A stretch of DNA of 64,000 bases from Nitrospirota bacterium (lineage in GTDB: Bacteria; Nitrospirota; Nitrospiria; Nitrospirales; Nitrospiraceae): contig JAUXQT010000107.1 of NCBI GenBank assembly GCA_030682135.1, positions 19,701-83,700 on the forward strand, written 5' to 3'. A model generated the notes under the pieces. That model did no database searches. It was not told the DNA's origin and saw nothing but the letters and a program-made list of their open reading frames with translations. Position numbers and translations under genes: made by a program. This document shows, piece after piece, positions 51,854 through 57,972 of this stretch (position 1 is its first letter; every line of letters begins with the position of its first letter).

Positions 51854-52250
51854 CGACGGTTCCGCCGGCGCGCTCAACGCGGTACGCACCGCCATCGCTC
51901 TGGCGCAGCAGCACGGCGCTGAACTCCACGAGGTTTCGGTAGAAGAACATCTGCCGCGCTACGGCGCGCTGATGGGCGAGGTGGTCGAGGCCAAGCAGGA
52001 GGCCAGGGATTTTTATCGCCGGGTGACGCAAGAGGCAGAAGCCACTGCAACCGCGTTGAACCTCAGGCTGACATCCCATGTCATCCCAGGGCATCCCGTG
52101 GAGGCCATTACCAAGTTCGCCAAAGATGGCGACTTCGACCTCCTGATCATCGGCTTCACCGGACATTCCAACATCTTCGGGCGCATCTGGGGCGGGACAT
52201 CGCAAAACCTCGTGCGCTTGTCGCCCTGCACGGTGCTGGTCGTCAAGTGA
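51828..52250 (+). CDS. Universal stress protein, UspA family
   Basis: Cytoplasmic ATP-binding alpha/beta protein, 140 aa. MYRKILVGNDGS and the ATP-binding loop GFTGHSNIFGRIWGGTSQNL (G-x2-G-x9-G-T pattern) are intact, followed by LVRLSPCTVLVVK. GGAGG lies eight bases upstream within the antiporter gene. UspA proteins next to antiporters often regulate them in response to nucleotides, which fits here as inference. Confidence 0.94.
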   Translation: MYRKILVGNDGSAGALNAVRTAIALAQQHGAELHEVSVEEHLPRYGALMGEVVEAKQEARDFYRRVTQEAEATATALNLRLTSHVIPGHPVEAITKFAKDGDFDLLIIGFTGHSNIFGRIWGGTSQNLVRLSPCTVLVVK

Positions 52251-52328
52251 CGAGGCAAACTCACATGAATTGGTGCCGTCTCGAAGCCATGCCCAACGCT
52301 TCCATGCGACAGGCTCCGGCGCCTGCGT

Positions 52329-52357
52329 TTGACGGTCTTACGACCATCCGCTAGAAT
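52329..52357 (+). promoter_or_regulatory. Sigma-70 promoter for the envelope glycosyltransferase genes
   Basis: TTGACG (52329-52334), a 17-base spacer and TAGAAT (52352-52357) are a near-consensus promoter, 50 bases before the GT2 ATG. Confidence 0.7.
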
Positions 52358-52407
52358 GCGCGCGTGCATACACCGATTACAGGCAGTTGCCGGAGCCTCC
52401 ACGCATC

Positions 52408-53163
52408 ATGACATCCTCATCCAGCCCTTGGGCCTCCGTCATCATCCCCATCAAAGATGAACGAGAGAACCTGATCCCCCTCGTGACGGGCCTCCTCAAG
52501 GTCATGGACTCGCACGAGGCCTCACGGTCGCGCCCGTACGAGATCCTCTTCGTGGACGACGGCAGCAGCGACGGCAGCAGCGAAGAACTGGATCGCCTCG
52601 CGACACAACACCGGCAAGTATTGGTCTTCCACCTCGACCGGAACTACGGCAAAACCTGCGCGCTCGATGCCGGCTTCAAGCAGTCCTCCGGCGACCTCAT
52701 CATCGAAATCGACGGCGACCTGCAACAGGACAGCGACGATATTCTCACACTCCTGCCCCTGACCGCCTCCCACGATCTCGTGTGCGGATGGAGACAACAG
52801 CGGCAGGATGGCTTCGTCAAGAAAATGTCCTCCCGCATCGCTAACCGGGTGCGGAACATGTTCACACACGACGGTGTGCACGATACGGGATGTCCGCTCA
52901 AGATCTTCCGGCGGCCCGTGCTGGAACGACTGTACCTTTTCGAGGGCATGCATCGATTTTTCCCCGCACTCGCGCTGATGCATGGATTTACCGTCACCGA
53001 AGTGCCGGTGCGGCATTACCCGAGAATTCACGGCGTCTCCAAGTACGGCATGGGCAATCGGCTGTTCAAGTCTCTCTACGATTTGATTGCCGTGCGGTGG
53101 ATGCAGAATCGAGTGTTGCGGTATGGGTTCAGGAAGGGCGAGGGGCCAGCGGCACGAGGCTAG
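52408..53163 (+). CDS. Glycosyltransferase family 2 (ArnC/DPM1-like)
   Basis: Cytoplasmic, 251 aa, no membrane helices, so closest to dolichol-phosphate mannose synthase-type enzymes that make polyprenyl-phosphate sugars. Seen are ASVIIPIKDERENL, FVDDGSSDGS, LDRNYGKTCALDAGF, EIDGDLQQD and DTGCPLKIFRR. ATG 52408 is chosen over an upstream TTG. The C-terminal residues (KGEGPAARG) are encoded by the left arm of element B. It should supply the sugar donor for the ArnT-like enzyme downstream (inference). Confidence 0.92.
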   Translation: MTSSSSPWASVIIPIKDERENLIPLVTGLLKVMDSHEASRSRPYEILFVDDGSSDGSSEELDRLATQHRQVLVFHLDRNYGKTCALDAGFKQSSGDLIIEIDGDLQQDSDDILTLLPLTASHDLVCGWRQQRQDGFVKKMSSRIANRVRNMFTHDGVHDTGCPLKIFRRPVLERLYLFEGMHRFFPALALMHGFTVTEVPVRHYPRIHGVSKYGMGNRLFKSLYDLIAVRWMQNRVLRYGFRKGEGPAARG

Positions 53164-53556
53164 GGGTGGGGAACAAAGGCTTTAAAGATCTTGCTGTCTG
53201 GCAACAGGCAAAGGATCTTGCAGTTCTGACTTACCGTGTATCCGACAGTGAAATGAAGGACGTTGATTTTGGCCTAAAAGACCAAATACGACGTAGCGCG
53301 GTAAGTGTTCCGAGCAATCTCGCCGAAGGAGACGAGCGCGGCACCGACAAGGAATCAATCAGATATTTTTTCATGGCCAAAGGCTCAGTCGCTGAATTAC
53401 GCACACAACTTCAGATCGCGCATGAGTCAGGCCATCTCAATAAAACCATCTATGAAACGCTCGAAACAGACTATGCCATTCTGGGAAAAAGAATCGGGAA
53501 ACTCATCCAGGCGAGACGCACACCCTCTCGCCCCTAGCCCCTTACCCCTGGCCTAT
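53136..53556 (+). mobile_element. ~420 bp element: four-helix-bundle gene between inverted heptamer arms (copy B)
   Basis: The left arm (53136-53171) carries heptamers GAGGGGC, CAGCGGC, ACGAGGC, TAGGGGT; the right arm (53524-53556) carries CTCTCGC, CCCTAGC, CCCTTAC, CCCTGGC, their inverse pattern. One four-helix-bundle gene lies between. It interrupts the run GT2 - LAB_N - ArnT-like. The left arm holds the GT2 stop codon, and the right arm ends two bases before the LAB_N ATG. Arm sequence differs from copy A, but unit length and architecture match. Confidence 0.6.
53166..53537 (+). CDS. Four-helix-bundle protein (S23/IVP, Avd-like family), copy B
   Basis: The 123-aa all-helical protein is of the same family as copy A: FKDLAVWQQAKDLAVLTYRV, GLKDQIRRSAVSVPSNLAEG and LRTQLQIAHESGHL. 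GTG 53166 lies inside the left heptamer arm, and the last residues (RTPSRP) and TAG lie in the right arm. It is distant from copy A in sequence, so recent duplication within the window is unlikely. Confidence 0.88.
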   Translation: MGNKGFKDLAVWQQAKDLAVLTYRVSDSEMKDVDFGLKDQIRRSAVSVPSNLAEGDERGTDKESIRYFFMAKGSVAELRTQLQIAHESGHLNKTIYETLETDYAILGKRIGKLIQARRTPSRP

Positions 53557-53558
53557 CG

Positions 53559-53846
53559 ATGAGCATCGAACACATCTGGATCGCCATCGGCTTTCTCGGC
53601 CAAGGATTGTTTTTCGGCCGCTGGGTGATCCAATGGATTGCCTCTGAGAAAAAGGCGGAGAGTCAGGTTCCGATCGCGTTCTGGTACATGAGCCTGATCG
53701 GAGGACTCATCACGCTCGCCTATGCCATCTACCGGGAAGACCCGGTCTTTATTTCTGGGCAAGGCATCGGCACCTTCGTCTATATTCGCAATCTGGTGCT
53801 CATCTCCCGTGCCAAGCAGTCCGGCGCGGTGAAAGGCGACGGGTGA
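53559..53846 (+). CDS. LAB_N-domain membrane protein
   Basis: The 95-aa protein has three membrane helices and matches the N-terminal domain of some LpxB proteins (LAB_N, PF07578): WIAIGFLGQGLFFGRWVIQWIASEKKAES, PIAFWYMSLIGGLITLAYAIY and GTFVYIRNL. Free-standing copies occur beside ArnC/ArnT-like pairs and may flip or organise the lipid carrier. Its stop overlaps the next ATG by one base (TGATG). Confidence 0.9.
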   Translation: MSIEHIWIAIGFLGQGLFFGRWVIQWIASEKKAESQVPIAFWYMSLIGGLITLAYAIYREDPVFISGQGIGTFVYIRNLVLISRAKQSGAVKGDG

Positions 53847-53912
53847 TGAGTACTCTGCACGATCCAACTCCCAGCCCCTCACCGATCACGCATCACCCAT
53901 CACTCATCACAC
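53838..53912. repeat. Heptameric element at the LAB_N/GT39 junction
   Basis: GGGTGATGAG (53841-53850) faces GATCACG, CATCACC, CATCACT, CATCACA units at 53883-53912. The right arm is translated as PSPITHHPSLITR in the transferase N-terminus. Confidence 0.6.
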
Positions 53913-55657
53913 GTCAGCTGCTTCTCTTGATGGCACTGTCGGGACTGCTGTTTTTCCTGGGGCTCGGCGACATGGGGCTGACCGACCGTGACGAAGGACG
54001 GAACGCCGAAGCCGGACGGGAAATGTTCGAATCGGGGGATCGACTGACACCGACATTCAACGGTGAGCTGCGCGTCGCAAAACCGGTCTTTCTCTATTGG
54101 TTGATGGATCAGTCCTATCGCCTGTTCGGCGTCGGTGAGTTTGCCGCACGGTTCCCCTCGGCCCTCTTCGGCCTGGGCTTGATCCTCATCACCTATCTCT
54201 TCCTCTTGCACCAGCGCGATCGAACCGTGGCGCTCTTCGGCGCCTTGATGCTCCTGCTGAACCTGGAAATTCTTGGACTCGGGCGCATGGCCCTGACCGA
54301 TAGTGTCCTGATTTTCTTCACGACGGCCTCGCTGTACGGATTCTGGCTAGGACTGCACGGGGAAGGCCGCATGCGCCAATGGATTTGGGCCTTCTATGTC
54401 GGCATGGCGCTCGCCACGCTGACGAAGGGACCGGTCGGGTTCGCGGTGCCCCTCATCGCTGCAGCGCTTTACCTCGCCTGGACGCGCCGATGGCAGGACT
54501 ATTGGCACAAAGGATTTCCCCTGGCGGGCCTGCTGGTATTTGTTCTCTTGGCTGCTCCCTGGTATGCGGCCATGCTCTTCGTCCATGGCGATGCCTACGC
54601 CACAGGCGCCAAAGCCCATACGATTGGCCGATTCTTGAGTCCGATGGAAGGCCATCATGGGACCATCTTTTTCTATCTCCCAGTCCTGCTCCTAGGCTTT
54701 TTCCCTTGGAGTGCGCTCCTTCCTGTCCCGCTCTATCAGACGTTTAAATACTGGCTAGAGGCCAGAGGCCAGAGGCGAGAGGACGCACTGCAAGCCACCT
54801 CTAGCCCCTCGCCCCTCGCCTCTGGCCCATCGAGTCCACTTGAGCTCGATCTCTTCGCAGCCATCTGGGTCGTGGGCGTCTTCCTGTTTTTCACCGCGTC
54901 GTCAACGCGCTTGCCCCACTATATCGGTCCCTTGTTTCCTGCCGCCGCCCTGTTGGCGGCTTCGTACTGGTCGCGCTGTCTGCAGGATCCGACCACAAAA
55001 GGGATTCGAGGATCCATTCACCTCATGATGGGACTGGGCTATCTCTTGGCGATCGGCTTTGCCTGCGTCCCCACGCTTTATGCCAACTATGCCTCGAAGA
55101 TGGTGCGGGAGTTCCCCCTCGCCGGACAGGTCGGTCTTGGAGTCGGCCCCTATGTGGCCGCGACCCTCTTATTATTCGGAATGGGATTGGTGGGATATCT
55201 TGGATTAAACGAGGAACGGCGTGGAGGAGCCTTCTGGGCAGCGGGAGCGACTCTAGCCGGTCTGGTTCTGACCGTCATCGTGATTGCGACCCCGCCCATC
55301 AACCGATTTGTGATCGCTCCGCCACAAGAACTGGCCTATGCGGCAGGACTGAATCTGGACCCCCAGGACCTCTTCATTGCCTATGGGACGGTCAGACCCT
55401 CGTCTGTATTTTATGCCAGACGACCGACCGTCTTCGTGCCATTTGGGGAAGAGGACAAGATACGGGAGGCCCTGAAAGGGCCCAAGAAAGTGATGATCTT
55501 GTTACCGGAGACGGCACAGTCGAAATTGCCGGCTGAGGCAGTCACCCTGGTTCCCATTCTCAAACGTTACGGCTACATCCTGCTGGCGAAACAACCGATG
55601 GTGACCATTCCAGAAGGTGCAGCCCCGCCACCGCCGCCTACAATTTTCGGCCATTGA
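53846..55657 (+). CDS. Glycosyltransferase family 39 / ArnT-like, with in-frame repeat insertion
   Basis: Inner-membrane transferase, 603 aa, moving a sugar from a polyprenyl-phosphate donor to an envelope lipid. It has a first helix followed by DRDEGRNAEAGREM (catalytic Asp/Glu loop as in ArnT/PMT) and then about eleven more helices. Two segments derive from heptameric repeats: the N-terminal SPSPITHHPSLITR and residues of about 303-329 (LEARGQRREDALQATSSP), which interrupt a loop between helices without breaking the frame. ATG 53846 overlaps the LAB_N stop. Confidence 0.9.
   Translation: MSTLHDPTPSPSPITHHPSLITRQLLLLMALSGLLFFLGLGDMGLTDRDEGRNAEAGREMFESGDRLTPTFNGELRVAKPVFLYWLMDQSYRLFGVGEFAARFPSALFGLGLILITYLFLLHQRDRTVALFGALMLLLNLEILGLGRMALTDSVLIFFTTASLYGFWLGLHGEGRMRQWIWAFYVGMALATLTKGPVGFAVPLIAAALYLAWTRRWQDYWHKGFPLAGLLVFVLLAAPWYAAMLFVHGDAYATGAKAHTIGRFLSPMEGHHGTIFFYLPVLLLGFFPWSALLPVPLYQTFKYWLEARGQRREDALQATSSPSPLASGPSSPLELDLFAAIWVVGVFLFFTASSTRLPHYIGPLFPAAALLAASYWSRCLQDPTTKGIRGSIHLMMGLGYLLAIGFACVPTLYANYASKMVREFPLAGQVGLGVGPYVAATLLLFGMGLVGYLGLNEERRGGAFWAAGATLAGLVLTVIVIATPPINRFVIAPPQELAYAAGLNLDPQDLFIAYGTVRPSSVFYARRPTVFVPFGEEDKIREALKGPKKVMILLPETAQSKLPAEAVTLVPILKRYGYILLAKQPMVTIPEGAAPPPPPTIFGH
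54753..54830. repeat. Heptameric inverted-repeat insertion inside the ArnT-like gene
   Basis: Purine units (GGCTAGA, GGCCAGA, GGCCAGA, GGCGAGA) at 54753-54782 face pyrimidine units (CCTCTAG, CCCCTCG, CCCCTCG, CCTCTGG) at 54798-54828, with about 15 bases between. The reading frame is open throughout. Confidence 0.78.
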
Positions 55658-55735
55658 ACAGTTTATCTGGTTGGTCTAGTTCAACCAAATAACAAGACAA
55701 ACAAATAAACCAGAGAAACCAGCCTACATCGGCAC
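55658..55735. repeat. A/T-rich imperfect inverted repeat between convergent genes
   Basis: GTTTATCTGGTTGG faces AACCAAATAAC... and AATAAACCAGAGAAACCAG, so the short gap after the ArnT-like stop folds on itself. It resembles a T-rich version of the heptameric arms, but periodicity is poor. It overlaps the PAP2 3' end. Confidence 0.45.
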
Positions 55736-56848
55736 GATACCTTTGAGGGCATAACTCGCCACCAGCGCCAGCAACATGGCCACAATGAACAGCCCCTCCG
55801 CCAAGGCCGCCCTTGCCCCCACATGCCCAGCCACCGGCTCAACCTGTTCCTGAAGACCAGCCAGCCAATGAGCCGTTGAGACGAGCAGCACAGCGGTCGA
55901 CACAAACAACGAGCCTGTCGTCATCCCTAAGCCCAGCCCCACAAGGCTACGAGTCAGTGATCCTGACAGCCAGGTGGGACGCCATGCCGGCTGCACCGCC
56001 CACACAACATGCCCCACAAGTCCCGCCAGGGTAACCACGACGCCACTCCATAACAACTGTTGATAGGGCCAGGCCTCCGACGGGAGCTGCACGATCGTCC
56101 AGACGAACGCGAGGGTTACCACAAAATAGGGTGTCATTCGACAGAGGGCGAGTCCAGCCGCAGCCCGCCATTCTCGCCAAGGATGGACGGCAATCGCTCC
56201 CATCACACAACCGAGGGCCGCTCCCCCCACTACGTCGGTCAGATAGTGCGACCCGCGGACAATCCGGCTGGCGGCAATCGCCACAGCGGCAGCGAGAATC
56301 GGCCATCTCGCTCGCGGGAACTTCGCGGCCAATACCGTGGCGACCGCAATCGCTGCTGCCGCATGACCAGACGGAAACGAATCCCATCCGCTCCCGCCGG
56401 CTGGAGAGAGTTCGAGGTTGCCGGCATGCATGAACTTGGGACGAGGGCGGCCAATCACATGTTTCACAATATTCGCGACCACCGCCACGAGACCATGTGC
56501 GATGAGACTTTGCCGTCCGGCGTCTTTCCACTGCGGGCGTTTCAATCCGTACCCGACCGCCAGCAATAGAAGGCTCAGGAACACCAGCGACTCCCCCTTG
56601 CCGAGGCGGTCACCGAGATCGCTGAACTGAACCAGCCAGGGATTGGGGACAGAGCCGGCCGGAGGAGAGAGGGAACGGACGAACCGGGTCAGCGGCACAT
56701 CCCAGTCAAACAGCCCTACGAAAACAAGGATGAGCGCAATGAAGGAGCAGGCAAGAGGCAAAAGGCGAGGGGCAAGAGGTGAGACAGCAAGAAGCTGGCT
56801 TTCTTGCCTCTCGCCTCTTGCCCCTTGCCCCTTGCCAGACGAAGTCAC
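55724..56848 (-). CDS. PAP2-family phosphatase with C-terminal membrane extension
   Basis: Membrane phosphatase for lipid phosphates such as undecaprenyl pyrophosphate, 374 aa. The three PAP2 motifs are present: KHVIGRPRPK near 122, SFPSGHAAAA near 150 and SRIVRGSHYLTDV near 190. Five further helices follow. GTG 56848 overlaps the TolB-like stop (GTGA), implying that residues 4-34, encoded by a heptameric element, are translated; an alternative is initiation at an in-frame TTG inside the repeat. It lies on the opposite strand to the ArnT-like gene. Confidence 0.87.
   Translation of the reverse strand: MTSSGKGQGARGERQESQLLAVSPLAPRLLPLACSFIALILVFVGLFDWDVPLTRFVRSLSPPAGSVPNPWLVQFSDLGDRLGKGESLVFLSLLLLAVGYGLKRPQWKDAGRQSLIAHGLVAVVANIVKHVIGRPRPKFMHAGNLELSPAGGSGWDSFPSGHAAAAIAVATVLAAKFPRARWPILAAAVAIAASRIVRGSHYLTDVVGGAALGCVMGAIAVHPWREWRAAAGLALCRMTPYFVVTLAFVWTIVQLPSEAWPYQQLLWSGVVVTLAGLVGHVVWAVQPAWRPTWLSGSLTRSLVGLGLGMTTGSLFVSTAVLLVSTAHWLAGLQEQVEPVAGHVGARAALAEGLFIVAMLLALVASYALKGIVPM
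56749..56837. repeat. Heptameric inverted-repeat element in the PAP2 N-terminal coding region
   Basis: Purine units (GGCAAGA, GGCAAAA, GGCGAGG, GGCAAGA, GGTGAGA) face pyrimidine units (TCTTGCC, TCTCGCC, TCTTGCC, CCTTGCC, CCTTGCC) with a short centre at 56786-56800. This is the most regular solo copy in the window. Confidence 0.8.
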
Positions 56849-57972
56849 GGCACCCAGTCGGCGAGAAAGACATTGAACTCACCGGGAGCCTTGGTCCCGC
56901 GGTCGGAGACCCACACCAGACTGGTGCCATCCGGAGAGAACATGGGGAAACTGTTGAACTGTCCGTCGAAGGTGAGTCGTTCGAGGCCTTGGCCATCCTC
57001 GCCGATGGCGTAGAGATGAAAGCTGGGCCGGCCTCCTTCGCCTTTGGTCTCCACATTCGAGGAGAAAATGATCCTCTTGCCATCGTGAAAATAGAAAGGC
57101 GAGAAATTCGAGGCGCCGTTCGACGTGACCTGGCGCTTACCGCTGCCATCCGCATTCATCACATAGAGTTCAAGTTGTCCCGGCTCCACCAGTTTCTGCT
57201 TGAGCAAATCCTGGTACTTCTCGATCTCCGCCTGCTCGGTGGGATGCGAGGCCCGATACACGATGCGCTTGCTGTCCGGCGAGAAGAACGCCCCTCCGTC
57301 GTAGCCGATCTCGTTCGTCAGCCGCCGAACCCTGGAGCCATCGAGATTCATGGCATAGATATCCAAGTCCCCGTCCTTCACAGAGGTCCAAATGATCGTT
57401 TTGCCGTCCGGCGACACGGTCGCTTCCGCATCGTAACCATTGGAAGAGGTCAATCGCTGCATTTCCTGACCATCAATCCGCACGGCGTACAGATCGTAAT
57501 CGTCCAAGGCCCAGCGGTAGGCCCCCTCCCGCTTCGGCTTCGGCGGACAGTTCGGCCCCGTCGCATAGGTCGAGGAATAGAGCACCCGGCGATCGCCGGG
57601 GAAAAAGTAGCCACAGGTGGTGGCGCCCGTGCCGGTGCTTACTAAACGAACCGTATTACTCTCCAGGTCCATCACGTACATCTGATAACAATCCAACCCG
57701 GCGTCGGCCGGCTTGAGCATGGCCGCGTAGGTATCCTTCATCCAATTGTTGGTCGATTGGAAGATCAATTTGTTCCCGCTGAAGGAAAAGTAGGCTTCGG
57801 CATTCTGCCGGCCCACCGTCAGCTGGCGAATATTCTTCAGATGCCGCTCAGACTGGTGCGCAGGCACCACCCGAGCCTTCGAGGCAAGTCCCTCTGCCTG
57901 TCCCTGCTGCTCGCCCAGCAACAGGCACAGGAGACCGATCATGCACCACTTACCGAATGAGATTGCTGGCAT
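56845..57972 (-). CDS. TolB-like (PD40 repeat) periplasmic protein
   Basis: Secreted beta-propeller, 375 aa. A signal peptide (about 1-26, ending EQQGQAEG) is followed by PD40 repeats: FSFSGNKLIFQS, YFFPGDRRVLYSS, TVSPDGKTIIWTS, FFSPDSKRIVYRA, YFHDGKRIIFSS and MFSPDGTSLVWVSD. It lacks the TolB N-terminal domain, so it is a TolB-related propeller rather than TolB itself. GGAGG nine bases before ATG 57972. It overlaps the M1 peptidase gene by 23 bases and the PAP2 gene by four. Confidence 0.9.
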   Translation of the reverse strand: MPAISFGKWCMIGLLCLLLGEQQGQAEGLASKARVVPAHQSERHLKNIRQLTVGRQNAEAYFSFSGNKLIFQSTNNWMKDTYAAMLKPADAGLDCYQMYVMDLESNTVRLVSTGTGATTCGYFFPGDRRVLYSSTYATGPNCPPKPKREGAYRWALDDYDLYAVRIDGQEMQRLTSSNGYDAEATVSPDGKTIIWTSVKDGDLDIYAMNLDGSRVRRLTNEIGYDGGAFFSPDSKRIVYRASHPTEQAEIEKYQDLLKQKLVEPGQLELYVMNADGSGKRQVTSNGASNFSPFYFHDGKRIIFSSNVETKGEGGRPSFHLYAIGEDGQGLERLTFDGQFNSFPMFSPDGTSLVWVSDRGTKAPGEFNVFLADWVP

